DNA of 64,000 nt, taken from the NCBI RefSeq assembly GCF_004214935.1, contig NZ_SFCC01000007.1:340814-404813 (forward strand), written 5' to 3'. A program made the position numbers and the translations under genes. Below are positions 33,360-43,415 of this stretch, piece by piece. Each line of letters starts with the position of its first letter. Within the stretch, counting starts at the first letter, position 1. The notes beneath the pieces are model-generated. The model had not been told where the DNA came from, ran no database searches, and saw nothing but the letters and a program-made list of their open reading frames with translations. The stretch is from Amycolatopsis suaedae. Its GTDB lineage: Bacteria; Actinomycetota; Actinomycetes; Mycobacteriales; Pseudonocardiaceae.

Positions 33360-34565
33360 ATGCCTACGACCGCCGAACGCATTGCCGGATTCCTCACCGA
33401 CCTGCTCGACGCTCCCCCACCCGTCGGCATCCGCGCCTGGGACGACTCGGTGGCGGGCCCGCCGGGCCCGACCGTTGTGGTTACCAGGCGGGCGCTGCGC
33501 CGGCTGCTCTACGCGCCGGGCGAACTGGGGCTGGCGCGGGCGTACGTGACGGGCGACCTGGACGTCGAGGGCGACCTGACCGACGGCCTGCGCCGGGTCT
33601 GGGCTCTGGCCCGCTCGGCCGGAGTGCCCCGGCTGGGGCCACGGGAGTGGGCGCGGGCGACCGGGCTGGCGGTGCGGCTGGGTGTGGTGGGACCGCCGCC
33701 ACGGGCACCCGAGGAGGAGGCGCGGCTGTCCGGCAGGCTGCACAGCCGGGGCCGGGACTCTTCGGCGATCTCGCACCACTACGACCTCGGCAACGCCTTC
33801 TACCAGCTGCTGCTGGACGAGTCGATGGCGTACTCCTGCGCCTACTGGACGGGCGACGTCGACCTGGAACGGGCACAGCACGACAAGCTGGAGCTGATCT
33901 GCCGCGACCTGCGACTGCGGCCGGGGATGCGGCTGCTCGACGTCGGCTGCGGCTGGGGATCGCTGCTGGTGCACGCGGCCAAGCACCACGGCGTGCACGC
34001 CGCGGGCGTGACGCTGTCGGCCGAGCAGGCCCAGCACGTGCGCTCCCGGGTGTCCACTCTGGACCTCGACGACCGGGTGGGGGTACGCAGGCAGGACTAC
34101 CGCGAGCTGGCCGGCGAGCCGTTCGACGCGGTGGCCTCGATCGAGATGGGCGAGCACGTCGGCGAGGCCAACTACCCGGTCTACGCCGCGACACTGCGGC
34201 GGATGCTCGCGCCCGGCGGCAGGCTGGTGCTGCAGCAGATGTCGCGGGGCGCGGTCGCGCCGGGCGGCGGGGCGTTCATCGAGCGCTACATCGCGCCCGA
34301 CATGACCATGCGCCCGCTGTCGGCCACACTCGGGCACCTGGAGCGGGCCGGGTTCGAGATCCGCGAGGTGCGGGCGCTGCGGGAGCACTACGTGCGAACC
34401 GTTCGCGCGTGGGCCGAGACGCTGGAGCGGCGCTGGGACGACGCGGTCGGGCTGATCGGCGAACGCGGCGCCAGGGTGTGGCGGCTCTACCTGGCGGGCG
34501 GTGCGCTGGCGTTCGAGGAGGGCCGGATGGGCGTGGACCAGATCGTGGCGGAGGTGCGGGCGTGA
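33360..34565 (+). CDS. ufaA1: Cyclopropane-fatty-acyl-phospholipid synthase-family methyltransferase (UfaA1-like)
   Basis: 401 residues. An N-terminal lipid-binding region (about 1-120) precedes the SAM-dependent methyltransferase domain with HHYDLGNAFYQLLLDESMAYSCAYW (about 139-165), motif I LLDVGCGWGSLL (about 191-202), SIEMGEHVGEANYPVY (about 260) and the C-terminal helical cap WAETLERRWDD. The CFA-synthase fold transfers a methyl group from SAM to unsaturated acyl chains to give cyclopropane or methyl-branched/furan precursors. Named by synteny with Rv0447c in the SigK locus. The ATG lies 8 bases after the SigK-type -10 element and lacks a ribosome-binding site. It overlaps the DUF1295 gene (GTGA). 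Confidence 0.9.
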   Translation: MPTTAERIAGFLTDLLDAPPPVGIRAWDDSVAGPPGPTVVVTRRALRRLLYAPGELGLARAYVTGDLDVEGDLTDGLRRVWALARSAGVPRLGPREWARATGLAVRLGVVGPPPRAPEEEARLSGRLHSRGRDSSAISHHYDLGNAFYQLLLDESMAYSCAYWTGDVDLERAQHDKLELICRDLRLRPGMRLLDVGCGWGSLLVHAAKHHGVHAAGVTLSAEQAQHVRSRVSTLDLDDRVGVRRQDYRELAGEPFDAVASIEMGEHVGEANYPVYAATLRRMLAPGGRLVLQQMSRGAVAPGGGAFIERYIAPDMTMRPLSATLGHLERAGFEIREVRALREHYVRTVRAWAETLERRWDDAVGLIGERGARVWRLYLAGGALAFEEGRMGVDQIVAEVRA

Positions 34566-35356
34566 GCTGGACGGACCTGGGTGCGGGCGCCGCCGTCGCC
34601 GGCGGGGCGAGCCTGCTCGGGGTGCTGGTGACGTTCGCCGTCGCACTGGCCCGGCGCCGCTACGACACCATCGACACCTTCTGGGGACCGGGTTTCGCAC
34701 TGGTCGCCGTCGCGGGCGCGGTGGTGGCCGACGGCGATCCCTCGGTGCGCTGGACGGTCACCGTGCTGACCGTGGTGTGGGGTGTGCGGCTGGGCGTCCA
34801 CCTGCATCTGCGCAACCAGGGACGGCCGGAGGACCCGCGGTACGCGCGGATGGTCGAGCGGTCGGCCAACCCGGCGCCGCGGATGTTCGTGCGGGTGTAC
34901 CTGTTCCAGGGCCTGGTGCTGTGGTTCGTCTCGCTGCCGGTGGTGGCCGCGCAGTACGGCACCGGCCTCGGCGTACTGGGCTGGGCCGGGATCGCGGTGT
35001 GGCTGGTGGGGTTCGTGTTCGAGACCGTCGGCGACGAGCAGCTGCGCCGGTTCCGGGCCGACCCGGCCAACCGCGGCAAGGTGCTCGCCACCGGGCTGTG
35101 GCGCTACACCAGGCACCCCAACTACTTCGGTGACGCGTGCGTCTGGTGGGGCCTGTACCTGCTGGCCTGCTCGACGTGGATCGGCGCGGCGACGGTGCTG
35201 TCGCCGGTGGTGATGACCGCGACGCTGGCCCGCGGCACCGGCAAGCCGATGCTGGAGAAGGACCTGATGCGGTCCAAGCCCGCCTACGCCGACTACGTCG
35301 AGCGGACCAGCGGCTTCTTGCCGTTGCCTCCTACTCGCCGGTCAGCCCGTCGGTGA
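34562..35356 (+). CDS. DUF1295/steroid-5-alpha-reductase-like membrane protein
   Basis: 264 residues with about six transmembrane helices and the C-terminal methyltransferase/reductase-like NADPH-SAM region: DEQLRRFRADPANRGKVL, TGLWRYTRHPNYFGDACVWWG, then EKDLMRSKPAYADYVERTS. DUF1295 proteins resemble 3-oxo-5-alpha-steroid 4-dehydrogenase C-termini and isoprenylcysteine methyltransferases. In M. tuberculosis the homologue (Rv0446c) lies between ufaA1 and sigK. Start GTG at 34562 is coupled to the ufaA stop. The likely job is reduction of an unsaturated lipid intermediate in the same pathway; this is inference. The last 26 bases overlap the convergent DinB gene. Confidence 0.9.
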   Translation: MSWTDLGAGAAVAGGASLLGVLVTFAVALARRRYDTIDTFWGPGFALVAVAGAVVADGDPSVRWTVTVLTVVWGVRLGVHLHLRNQGRPEDPRYARMVERSANPAPRMFVRVYLFQGLVLWFVSLPVVAAQYGTGLGVLGWAGIAVWLVGFVFETVGDEQLRRFRADPANRGKVLATGLWRYTRHPNYFGDACVWWGLYLLACSTWIGAATVLSPVVMTATLARGTGKPMLEKDLMRSKPAYADYVERTSGFLPLPPTRRSARR

Positions 35357-35837
35357 GTTCACGGAGCAAGTCGAGGTGCCCGGCGTGCCGGGCCGTCTCC
35401 TCGATCATGTGGATGAGCACCCAGCGCAGGGTGACCCGGGTGTCGCGCCAGGGCACGGTGTGGTCGAGGTCCAGTCCCGCCACCACCTCGCGGGACCGGG
35501 CGCACTGCGTGCGGTAGGCGGCCAGCAGCTCGTCCAGTGGCCGCCGCATGCCGTCGCGGAAGTCGGCGTCGCGGTCGGCGGCCAGTTCCTCGGCGAGCGG
35601 GTCCGGCCGGCCCGCGATCCTGACCTCGAACCAGTAGCTCTCGACCCACACCAGGTGCCCGAGCAGCCCGGCGACGGTGGTCAGCTCACTGGGGACGAGG
35701 CTGCGGCGGGCCTGCTCGTCGGTGAGACCTGCGCATTTCCATTCCACTGTGGCGCGCAGGAAGTCGAGGAACCCGGCGAGCTGCTCGAATTCGGAACCGG
35801 TGGGTGCGGGTTCGGGGCGTTCGGGTGCGACGGTCAC
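35331..35837 (-). CDS. DinB/DUF664-family four-helix protein (possible thiol-S-transferase type)
   Basis: 168 residues of the DinB/YfiT-like bundle: FEQLAGFLDFLRATVEWKCAGL, TTVAGLLGHLVWVESYWFEV and TLRWVLIHMIEETARHAGHLDLL. The histidines in GHLVWVE and in the ARHAGHLDLL segment are placed for the three-His metal site typical of this superfamily, which includes mycothiol- and bacillithiol-dependent transferases. The GTG at 35837 is chosen as the domain boundary; a longer upstream frame is not family-like. The gene points toward the SigK locus and overlaps DUF1295 tail to tail, so it is probably not part of that operon. Substrate unknown. Confidence 0.83.
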   Translation of the reverse strand: MTVAPERPEPAPTGSEFEQLAGFLDFLRATVEWKCAGLTDEQARRSLVPSELTTVAGLLGHLVWVESYWFEVRIAGRPDPLAEELAADRDADFRDGMRRPLDELLAAYRTQCARSREVVAGLDLDHTVPWRDTRVTLRWVLIHMIEETARHAGHLDLLRELTDGLTGE

Positions 35838-35946
35838 CGCGGAAGTCTTGCAGAGGCCGGATTCGTGCAATTGCCGGACAAATGATGGCCAACCGGTTGA
35901 TGCATTCGCACCAGATTGCGTCCATCCTTTGAGGTGCTCTGGTGTT

Positions 35947-36059
35947 CCGGCTCGATAACCCCCCGAGCCGGGCACCTGCCACCGCCTCTACCTCGGCGCG
36001 GTGGTGGGAGCGGTCGGGGCGGTCACCGGCGACGCCGGCAGACCGTGCCGCGTGTCGCC
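35947..36059. terminator. Two hairpins in the 276-bp gap between the DinB gene and ftsQ
   Basis: CCGGCTCG (35947-35954) pairs with CGAGCCGG (35964-35971), loop 9. An imperfect stem pairs 36028-36040 with 36046-36059 and lies 55 bp after the ftsQ stop. The second is the better candidate for ending the dcw transcript before the SigK locus. The rest of 35838-36113 shows no gene. Confidence 0.5.
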
Positions 36060-36113
36060 AGTCCCCACACCCGCTCTGGCCGCTCCCGGGCTCCTCGCCG
36101 CTCCGTTCGGGGC

Positions 36114-36911
36114 TCAGGAGATCGTGGGCAGCTCGGGGCTGGAGACGTCGTAGGTCTGGCCGGGCTGGGTCATCAGGGCGGCCAGCACCTTGGCCTTGCG
36201 CTCGCTCTGCTGGGCGTCGCCCCAGCGGATCAGCTTGCCGTCGCCCAGGCGCAGCTCGACGCTGCCCGGCGACTTGGCCTCGACGACCACCACCTGCTTA
36301 CGCAGCGCCTCCGGCAGCCTGCCGAAGACGTCGGTCACGGCGCGGGTCGCCGGATCGTCCGGCCCCACCTTCGCCAGCTTCAGCTCGGGCAGGCCCTCCG
36401 GTTTCGCCTGCACCTGCTTGAACACCGTCCCGGTCACGTCGACCAGGTGGATCTCCTTGCCGGTGTCGTAGAACCCCATCGGCGTGCGCTCGGTGATCGC
36501 GATCTCGATGGTGGACGGCCACGACCGCGACACGTCCGCGGTGGCCACGCCGGGCAGGGCCAGCACCCGGTCCCGGATCTCGTCGGTGTCCAGCCGCAGC
36601 ATCGCCCGCCTGTCCGGCACCTGCGCGGCCGCCCGCACCTGGTCCGGGGTCACCGTGACGGTGCCGCTGACCTCCACCGTGCGCACCCCGAGCAGCGAGG
36701 TGAACAGCAGCAGGTACACCAGTCCGGTGGCGGCCAGCACGCTCAGCACCGCCACCCAGCGGCGGCGCAGCGCGCGACGCCGCGACGGGCGGGTGCCGGT
36801 GCGCTGGCGGGCGCTGTCGGGGCGCCGGCCGCGCCGGGTCGTGCCCGTCCGCCCCGACCTGCCCGGCCGCGTCCGCGACCGTTCGCGCCGCCGCTCCCGG
36901 ACCGTCGCCAT
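36114..36911 (-). CDS. ftsQ: Cell division protein FtsQ
   Basis: 265 residues. A long Arg-rich cytoplasmic N-terminus (about 1-50) is followed by one transmembrane helix (about 52-73, WVAVLSVLAATGLVYLLLF), a POTRA domain (about 75-145: VRTVEVSGTVTVTPDQVRAAAQV, TADVSRSWPSTIEIAITER) and the FtsQ/DivIB C-terminal domain ending in LPTIS. It is a bitopic divisome protein bridging cytoplasmic and periplasmic components (with FtsL/FtsB). The ATG at 36911 lies 2 bp after the murC stop. It is the last gene of the murE-ftsQ run; in most relatives ftsZ would follow immediately. Confidence 0.94.
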   Translation of the reverse strand: MATVRERRRERSRTRPGRSGRTGTTRRGRRPDSARQRTGTRPSRRRALRRRWVAVLSVLAATGLVYLLLFTSLLGVRTVEVSGTVTVTPDQVRAAAQVPDRRAMLRLDTDEIRDRVLALPGVATADVSRSWPSTIEIAITERTPMGFYDTGKEIHLVDVTGTVFKQVQAKPEGLPELKLAKVGPDDPATRAVTDVFGRLPEALRKQVVVVEAKSPGSVELRLGDGKLIRWGDAQQSERKAKVLAALMTQPGQTYDVSSPELPTIS

Positions 36912-36913
36912 GC

Positions 36914-38323
36914 CTAGCTCTGCTCCGCGCGCCGGTCCAGCTCGGCGAGGATCTCCGGCCCGAGCCCGGTGACGTCGCCCGCGCCCATGGTGACCAGCAG
37001 GTCACCCGGCTCGACCAGACCGGCCGCCAGCGGCACGACGCTGTCGAACGCGGGCTCGTAGTGCACGTTCGCCCCGGTGACGGCGTCGGCGATCAACGCG
37101 CCGCTGACCCCCGGCTCCGGCTCCTCGCGGGCGCCGAACACGTCGAGCACGACGACCTCGTCGGCGAGACCGAGTGCCTCGGCGAACTCCGCGGCGAACG
37201 CCTTGGTGCGCGAGTACAGGTGCGGCTGGAACACCACCACGACCCGGCCGCCGCCCGCGGCGTGGCGCACGGCCCGCAGCTGTGCGGCGACCTCGGTCGG
37301 ATGGTGGGCGTAGTCGTCGTAGACCCGGACGTCGCCCGCGCGGCCCTTGAACTCGAACCGGCGCCGGACACCGCCGAAGGCAGCCAGTCCCTCGGCAAGC
37401 CCGTCGACCGGCGCACCCAGCTCGACACCGGCCAGCAGCGCGGCGACGGCGTTGAGCGCCATGTGCTCGCCCGGCACGGCCACCCGCACGTCGAGTTCCT
37501 CGCCGCGCAACGCGACCCGGACCAGGCCGCCGTTCTCGTCCGGCTTGTAGTCCAGCACCCGCGCATCGGCCGCATCGGTGGCGGCACGGCCGTACCGCAG
37601 CACCCGGACGCCGTCGGCCTCGGCTCGCGCGGCCAGTTCGGCGGCCGGTGCGTCGTCGGCGCAGGCGATCAGCACGCCGTCCGGCTCGATCCGTCGGACG
37701 AAGTCGGTGAACACCGCCGTGTAGGCCTCGGCGGTGCCGTGGTGGTCGAGATGATCGGGTTCGACGTTGGTGACCACGGCGACCGACGGCGAGTAGGTCA
37801 GGAACGACCCGTCGCTCTCGTCGGCCTCGGCGACGAAGACGCCGCCGCTGCCGTGGTGGGCGTTGGCACCGGACTCGTTGAGGTCACCACCGATGGCGAA
37901 GGACGGGTCCAGGCGGCAGTGCTGCAGCGCGACGGTGAGCATCGACGTCGTCGACGTCTTGCCGTGCGTCCCGGCGATGCAGGCCACCCGGTGTCCCCGC
38001 ATCAGCGCGGCCAGCGCCTGGGCGCGGTGCAGCACCGGGATGCCGCGCTCGCGTGCCGCGGCCAGTTCCGGGTTGGACTCCTTGATGGCGGTGGACACCA
38101 CGACCGCCGACGGCCCGCCGTCGAACGCGTCCAGGTTCTCCGCCTTCTGCCCGATCTCGATCCGCGCGCCCTGCGCCCGCAGCGTCAGGAACGCCCGGGA
38201 GTCCTTGGCGTCCGAACCGGACACCTCACCGCCACGCGCCAGCAGGATCCGAGCGATGCCGCTCATCCCGGCCCCGCCGATTCCGATCAGGTGTGCCCTG
38301 CGCAGTTCCTCAGGAACGGTCAT
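36914..38323 (-). CDS. murC: UDP-N-acetylmuramate--L-alanine ligase MurC
   Basis: 469 residues in three Mur-ligase domains. The N-terminal Rossmann-like UDP-binding part ([18 protein letters not shown]) comes first. The ATPase P-loop is [14 protein letters not shown] (about 113-126), and the conserved [10 protein letters not shown] and [11 protein letters not shown] blocks follow. The C-terminal domain has [12 protein letters not shown] and [14 protein letters not shown]. MurC adds L-alanine to UDP-MurNAc, the first peptide-stem step. The ATG overlaps the murG stop (ATGA). Confidence 0.97.
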   Translation of the reverse strand: MTVPEELRRAHLIGIGGAGMSGIARILLARGGEVSGSDAKDSRAFLTLRAQGARIEIGQKAENLDAFDGGPSAVVVSTAIKESNPELAAARERGIPVLHRAQALAALMRGHRVACIAGTHGKTSTTSMLTVALQHCRLDPSFAIGGDLNESGANAHHGSGGVFVAEADESDGSFLTYSPSVAVVTNVEPDHLDHHGTAEAYTAVFTDFVRRIEPDGVLIACADDAPAAELAARAEADGVRVLRYGRAATDAADARVLDYKPDENGGLVRVALRGEELDVRVAVPGEHMALNAVAALLAGVELGAPVDGLAEGLAAFGGVRRRFEFKGRAGDVRVYDDYAHHPTEVAAQLRAVRHAAGGGRVVVVFQPHLYSRTKAFAAEFAEALGLADEVVVLDVFGAREEPEPGVSGALIADAVTGANVHYEPAFDSVVPLAAGLVEPGDLLVTMGAGDVTGLGPEILAELDRRAEQS

Positions 38324-39444
38324 TTCCCCGCCGCCTCCAGCACCATCCGGGCCAGCACCTCGTCGGCCTCCCGGTGACCCATTCCGACGGCGGCCGCACT
38401 CATCTTCGCGACCCGGTCGGCGTCACCCACCAGCGGCACCACCAGATCGGCGACCGTGGCTCTGGTCAGGTCCGCGTCGTTCACCAGCAGCGCGGCACCG
38501 GCGTCGACGGCGGGCTTGGCGTTGAGCGCCTGCTCGCCGTTGCCGATCGGCAGCGGCACGAACACCGCGGGCAGGCCGACAGCCGACACCTCGGCCGCGG
38601 TCATCGCCCCCGACCGGCAGAGCACGACGTCGGCGGCGGCGTAGGCCAGGTCCATCCGCTCCAGGTAGGGCACCGGCACGTAGGCGGGTGCGTCCGGGAA
38701 CTCCTGCACCACCAGGGTGTTCTTGGGGCCGTGCGCGTGCAGGACGCCGATGCCGGCGTCGGCCAGCTCCTTGGCCGCGCCGGACACCGCCTCGTTGATC
38801 GAGCGGGCGCCCTGCGAACCACCGAACACCAGCAGCGTCGGCGCGTCCGGGTCCAGGCCGAAGTGCCTGCGGGCCTCGGCTCGCAACGCGGGCCGGTCCA
38901 GCGTGGTGATCGACCGCCGCAGCGGGATGCCCACCACCTCGGCGCCGGGCAGCGGCGTGCCGGGCACGGCGACGGCCACCCTCGCGGCGAACCGCGCGCC
39001 GACCTTGTTGGCCAGCCCGGCGGTCTTGTTGGCCTCGTGCACCACGATCGGCACCCGGCCGCGAGCGGCGAGGTAGGCGGGCAGCGCGACGTAGCCACCG
39101 AAGCCGACGACGACGTCCGCGCCGACGCGGGTCAGTACCTCACGGGTGCGCTTGACCGACTCACGAATCTTCAGCGGAAGGCGCAGCAGCTCCGGTGTGG
39201 GCTTGCGGGGCAGCGGTACCGGCGGGATCAGCTCCAGCGGGTAGCCGCGCTCGGGAACGAGCGTGGTCTCCAGCCCGCGGGCGGTGCCGAGTGCGACGAT
39301 CTTCGCGTCCGGGCGGATCCTGCGCACGGCGTCGGCCAGCGCGAGCGCGGGCTCGATGTGCCCAGCCGTCCCACCTCCGGCAACCACCACGGTCGGCGCC
39401 GCGCCGGCCGCGGCTCGCTCCGTCCCAGCAACCGGATCTGTCAC
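38320..39444 (-). CDS. murG: Undecaprenyl-PP-MurNAc-pentapeptide N-acetylglucosaminyltransferase MurG
   Basis: 374 residues, GT-B fold glycosyltransferase (GT28). The N-terminal glycine-rich loop [19 protein letters not shown] recognises lipid [15 protein letters not shown] and [13 protein letters not shown] are conserved, and the C-terminal donor site has [33 protein letters not shown] and [13 protein letters not shown]. It makes lipid II from lipid I and UDP-GlcNAc at the inner membrane face. The GTG start at 39444 overlaps the ftsW stop (GTGA). The first 16 residues are an Ala-rich extension before the GT-B core. Confidence 0.96.
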   Translation of the reverse strand: MTDPVAGTERAAAGAAPTVVVAGGGTAGHIEPALALADAVRRIRPDAKIVALGTARGLETTLVPERGYPLELIPPVPLPRKPTPELLRLPLKIRESVKRTREVLTRVGADVVVGFGGYVALPAYLAARGRVPIVVHEANKTAGLANKVGARFAARVAVAVPGTPLPGAEVVGIPLRRSITTLDRPALRAEARRHFGLDPDAPTLLVFGGSQGARSINEAVSGAAKELADAGIGVLHAHGPKNTLVVQEFPDAPAYVPVPYLERMDLAYAAADVVLCRSGAMTAAEVSAVGLPAVFVPLPIGNGEQALNAKPAVDAGAALLVNDADLTRATVADLVVPLVGDADRVAKMSAAAVGMGHREADEVLARMVLEAAGK

Positions 39445-40943
39445 CGATGTCCTCTCCGTTTCGACGTTCTGCCACCCGAACGCCCCGCCCGCTGCGGGGG
39501 CACCCTGCGGCGTTCCGGGTTGACCCTGCGGCGCTCCTGCCGCTGTTCGACCGTCCGCACCCTGCGGCCGGTCGGCCTGCCGCTCTTCGACCCGCTCCGG
39601 CCGGCCGGCGTGCCGCGCCGCTTCGTGGGCGGGCGGTACGGGTCGGGCGCGGGCAGGCGCAGCAGGCGTCCGAATTTACCGGGCCCCTGGGTACGCAGTG
39701 CGGCCACGGCCTCCGGTTCGTGCCGGGCACAGTTGGCCAGGATGCCCAGCAGCAACATCGTCACGATGAGCGACGTGCCGCCGTAGGAGATCAGCGGCAG
39801 CGTCACACCGGTGACCGGCAGCAGGCCGACCACGTAGCCGATGTTGATGCCTGCCTGCGCGACCACCCACACGGTGAGGGTGCCCGCGACGATCCGGATC
39901 CACGGGTCGAGGTTACGCGTGGCGATGCGGGTGCCGACGACGGCGAGCAGCCCGAACAGGCCGATCACGACGCCGCAGCCGACGAATCCGAGTTCCTCGC
40001 CGATCAGGGCGAAGATGAAGTCGTGCTCGACGTTGGGCAGGTAACGCCACTTGGACTGGCCCTGGACCAGCCCCTTGCCGAGGAAACCGCCCTCGGCGAT
40101 GGCGTAGAGCGCCTGCTGCGCCTGCATGCCCTTGCCCAGCGGGTCGGCGGAGGGGTTGAAGAACGCCGTCACGCGGTCGAGCCGGTAGCTGGCGGCGAAG
40201 GCCAGCACCACCGCGCCGACCAGCGCCCCGGCGAAGATCACGGCGAACAGCCGTTTCGGCGCGCCGGCGAACCACAGCAGGGCGAGCAGCACGACGCCGA
40301 GCGTGATCGTGCCGCCGAGGTCGGGCTGGGCCATGACCAGCGCGAACATCAGCAACGCCACCGGCACCACGGGCACCAGCAGATGCCGCCACTGGTGCAG
40401 CAGGTTGTACTTGGTGACCAGGATGTGCGCGCCCCACAGCGCCAGCGCCACCTTGGCCAGCTCCACCGGCTGCAGCGAGAACCCGGCGACCACGAACCAG
40501 CCCTGCGAACCGTTGATCTTCGTGCCCAGCGGGGTGAGCACCATGACCAGCAGGCCCAGGCACACCACCATGGCCGTGGACGACAGCGCCCTGATCCGCT
40601 TGAGCGGCAGCCGCAGGCCGATCAGGAACACGATCGCGCCCAGCGCCACGAACACCAGGTGCTTCTGGAACTGGGCGTAGACCGAGGAGCCGGTCGCCGG
40701 GTCGTAGGACGACGGCGACGACGCCGACAGCACCATCACGATGCCGATGACCGTGAGCGTGCCGGTGACGGCCAGCACCAGGTGGAACGACGCGAGCGGC
40801 CGGGACAGCCAGGCGGTCAGCGCGAACTGGGCGCCGAAGCGGGCCTCCTGCTTACGCTCGCGCCGCGGCCGTTCGGCGCGCTGCGGCAGCTTGTCCCGCC
40901 ACGTGCCCGCACCCCGGCGGCCACGCTCCTCCACCGCGGTCAC
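39441..40943 (-). CDS. ftsW: SEDS peptidoglycan polymerase / division protein FtsW
   Basis: 500 residues with ten transmembrane helices between about residues 50 and 420. Typical blocks are [78 protein letters not shown] and the conserved [15 protein letters not shown]. An unusually long Arg/Pro-rich cytoplasmic tail (about 430-500) follows the last helix. SEDS proteins polymerise lipid II together with a class B PBP; the FtsI partner is not in this window. The GTG overlaps the murD stop. Position between murD and murG identifies it as FtsW rather than RodA. Confidence 0.95.
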   Translation of the reverse strand: MTAVEERGRRGAGTWRDKLPQRAERPRRERKQEARFGAQFALTAWLSRPLASFHLVLAVTGTLTVIGIVMVLSASSPSSYDPATGSSVYAQFQKHLVFVALGAIVFLIGLRLPLKRIRALSSTAMVVCLGLLVMVLTPLGTKINGSQGWFVVAGFSLQPVELAKVALALWGAHILVTKYNLLHQWRHLLVPVVPVALLMFALVMAQPDLGGTITLGVVLLALLWFAGAPKRLFAVIFAGALVGAVVLAFAASYRLDRVTAFFNPSADPLGKGMQAQQALYAIAEGGFLGKGLVQGQSKWRYLPNVEHDFIFALIGEELGFVGCGVVIGLFGLLAVVGTRIATRNLDPWIRIVAGTLTVWVVAQAGINIGYVVGLLPVTGVTLPLISYGGTSLIVTMLLLGILANCARHEPEAVAALRTQGPGKFGRLLRLPAPDPYRPPTKRRGTPAGRSGSKSGRPTGRRVRTVEQRQERRRVNPERRRVPPQRAGRSGGRTSKRRGHR

Positions 40944-42328
40944 GACCGGGCCTTGCGCTCGAGGTCGTGGACCGCGGCGGTGAACGCATCCCCCCTGTGG
41001 CCGTAGTCGCGGAACATGTCGAGCGAGGCAGCGGCAGGCGCGAGCACCACCGCGTCACCCGGGCGCGCCAGGTCGCTGGCCATTCCCACTGCCGTAGTCA
41101 TGGGCTCATCGTCACCCGAAAGGACCTGCTTCACCGGGACATCCGGCGCGTGTCGCGCAACAGCGGCGGCGATCACGGGTGAATCCACCCCGAGGAGCAC
41201 GACGCCCCGCAGCCTGCCCGCGACGCGGGCGACCAGGTCGTCGACGGCGGCGCCCTTGAGCACACCGCCCGCGATCCACACCACGCTCTCGTGCGCCAGC
41301 ACCGAGCCGGCGGCGGCGTGCGGGTTGGTGGCCTTGGAGTCGTTGACGTAACGCACGCCGCCGACGTCGGCGACCGGCACGGCCCGGTGCGCGCCGGGCG
41401 TGAAGGACCGCAGGCCCGCGCCGACGGCCTCGGCGGGCACGCCGTACGCCCTGGCCAGGGCAGCCGCGGCCAGCGCGTTGCCGACGTTGTGCGGGCCCGC
41501 CGGGCGCACATCGGACAGCGTGCCCAGCTCGTCGGCGCTGCGGGCCGGGTCGGCGACGAACGCGCGGTCGACCAGCAGGTCCTCCACGACGCCCAGCTCG
41601 CCGGGCCGGGGCGTGTCGAACCCGAACGCGACGCGGTGCGCACCGGCCGGGGCGTGCCCGTCGGCCAGCCGGGTGGACCACTCGTCGGTGAGGTTGTGCA
41701 CGACGACGGCCGACCGGTCGTGGATCGTGCCCTTGGCCTCGGCGTAGCCCGCCATGCCGCCGTGCCAGTCCAGGTGATCCTCGGCGAGGTTGAGCACCAC
41801 CGACGCGGCCGGCGCGAGCGTCGAGGACCAGTGCAGCTGGAAGCTGGACAGCTCGACGGCCAGTGCCCGATGCCCGCCACGCACCGCGTCGAGCACCGCG
41901 TGGCCGACGTTTCCGCAGGCCACCGCGTCGACACCGGCCGCCTTCAGTATCGACTCCAGCATGCCGACCGTGGTGGTCTTGCCGTTGGTGCCGGTGACCG
42001 CGAGCCAGGCCGGCGGGTCGTCGAGCGACTGCCCGATCCGCCAGGCCAGCTCGACGTCACCGATCACCTCGACCCCGGCCTCGGCCGCGGCGGTGAGCAG
42101 TGGTGCGGTGGGCCGCCAGCCGGGACTGGTGACGACCAGGTCGGTGCCTTCGGGCGGGACGTCGAGGCCGGGTTCCAGCGTGGCGCCCAGCCCGTCCAGC
42201 TCGGCCAGGCGTCCGGCGTTGCCGTCGGTGACGGCGACCCGCGCGCCCAGTCCGGCCAGGGCGGTCACCACCGACCGGCCGGTGACCCCCGCCCCCGCGA
42301 CCAGCACGCGGCGTCCGGCGAGGTCCAT
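40940..42328 (-). CDS. murD: UDP-N-acetylmuramoyl-L-alanine--D-glutamate ligase MurD
   Basis: 462 residues. An N-terminal UDP-binding domain (LVAGAGVTGRSVVTALAGLG) precedes the ATP loop AVTGTNGKTTTVGML (about 111-125). LNLAEDHLDWHGGMAGYAEAK carries the lysine that is carbamylated in the family, and the C-terminal domain has YVNDSKATNPHAAAGSVLA and SPACASLDMF-like APAAASLDMFRDYGHRG. It adds D-glutamate to UDP-MurNAc-L-Ala. The ATG lies 4 bp after mraY. Confidence 0.96.
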   Translation of the reverse strand: MDLAGRRVLVAGAGVTGRSVVTALAGLGARVAVTDGNAGRLAELDGLGATLEPGLDVPPEGTDLVVTSPGWRPTAPLLTAAAEAGVEVIGDVELAWRIGQSLDDPPAWLAVTGTNGKTTTVGMLESILKAAGVDAVACGNVGHAVLDAVRGGHRALAVELSSFQLHWSSTLAPAASVVLNLAEDHLDWHGGMAGYAEAKGTIHDRSAVVVHNLTDEWSTRLADGHAPAGAHRVAFGFDTPRPGELGVVEDLLVDRAFVADPARSADELGTLSDVRPAGPHNVGNALAAAALARAYGVPAEAVGAGLRSFTPGAHRAVPVADVGGVRYVNDSKATNPHAAAGSVLAHESVVWIAGGVLKGAAVDDLVARVAGRLRGVVLLGVDSPVIAAAVARHAPDVPVKQVLSGDDEPMTTAVGMASDLARPGDAVVLAPAAASLDMFRDYGHRGDAFTAAVHDLERKARS

Positions 42329-42332
42329 CGGG

Positions 42333-43415
42333 TCAGCCTCCGCCGCCGGTCAGCTGCTCGCTGTAGAACAGGCCGAGGCCGAACATGCAGCAGATCGCCG
42401 AGAGCAGCCAGAACCGGATGATCACCGTGGTTTCCGCCCACCCGGCGAGTTCGAAGTGGTGATGGAACGGCGCCATCCGGAACAGCCGTCGCCGCGTCGT
42501 CCGGAACACCGCGATCTGCAGCACCACCGAGATCATCTCGACCATGAACAGGCCGCCGATGACGATGGCGAGCAGCTCGGTGCGGGTGGTCATGGACAGG
42601 CCGGCGACCAGGCCGCCGAGCGCGAGCGAGCCGGTGTCGCCCATGAAGATCTTCGCCGGTGCGGCGTTCCACCAGAGGAACCCGACACAGGCACCGGCCG
42701 CCGCGGCGGCGACCACCGCCAGGTCCAGCGGGTCGCGGACGTTGTAGCAGGCGGCGGTGGGCGACAGGTCGCAGGACAGGCGGGCCTGCCAGAACGAGAT
42801 GACCACGTAGGTGGCCAGCACCATGGCCGACGCGCCACCGGCCAGACCGTCGAGGCCGTCGGTGAAGTTGACGGCGTTGGACCAGCCGGAGATCACGACG
42901 AGCGTGAAGATCACGAAGATCGGGATGGGCAGGACGATCAGCTCGACGTCGCGCACGTAGGACAGGTTCTGCGACGCCGGGGTCAGCCCGTTCTCGTCGG
43001 CGAACTGCAGCGCCAGCACGGCGAACGCGATACCGACGATCACCTGGCCGACGGTCTTCGCGGTCTTGTTCAGGCCGAGGTTGCGCTGCTTGCGGATCTT
43101 GATGAAGTCGTCGAGGAAACCGACGATGCCCAGGCCGACGCCGAGGAACAGCACCAGCAGGGCCGACGCCGAGGGCCCCTCGCCATTGCCGCGCATCCAG
43201 TCGACGAGGTGCGCGACGAAGTAGCCGACCACCATCGAGATGACGATGCCGACGCCACCCATGGTCGGCGTGCCGCGCTTGGACTTGTGCCCCTGCGGAC
43301 CTTCCTCGCGGATCTCCTGGCCGAAGCCCTGCCGGGAGAACACCCGGATCAGGTAGGGGGTGAACAGGATGGAGACCAGCAGGCCCACCGAGGCCGCGAT
43401 CAGGATGCTGATCAC
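42333..43415 (-). CDS. mraY: Phospho-N-acetylmuramoyl-pentapeptide transferase MraY
   Basis: 360 residues, ten transmembrane helices. Signature regions are [15 protein letters not shown] (about 45-60), [14 protein letters not shown] (Asp-Asp pair, about 103-116), [15 protein letters not shown] (about 190-205), [14 protein letters not shown] and the histidine-rich loop [13 protein letters not shown]. It transfers phospho-MurNAc-pentapeptide to undecaprenyl phosphate, forming lipid I. The start is GTG at 43415, overlapping the murF stop (GTGA). Confidence 0.97.
   Translation of the reverse strand: MISILIAASVGLLVSILFTPYLIRVFSRQGFGQEIREEGPQGHKSKRGTPTMGGVGIVISMVVGYFVAHLVDWMRGNGEGPSASALLVLFLGVGLGIVGFLDDFIKIRKQRNLGLNKTAKTVGQVIVGIAFAVLALQFADENGLTPASQNLSYVRDVELIVLPIPIFVIFTLVVISGWSNAVNFTDGLDGLAGGASAMVLATYVVISFWQARLSCDLSPTAACYNVRDPLDLAVVAAAAAGACVGFLWWNAAPAKIFMGDTGSLALGGLVAGLSMTTRTELLAIVIGGLFMVEMISVVLQIAVFRTTRRRLFRMAPFHHHFELAGWAETTVIIRFWLLSAICCMFGLGLFYSEQLTGGGG

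Noticed and set aside
33297..34700. Upstream extension of the FAD oxidase frame giving an apparent fusion protein of nearly 900 residues
   Set aside because: The extension is antisense to the methyltransferase gene, has no domain-like content, and the FAD Rossmann motif must be near the true N-terminus.
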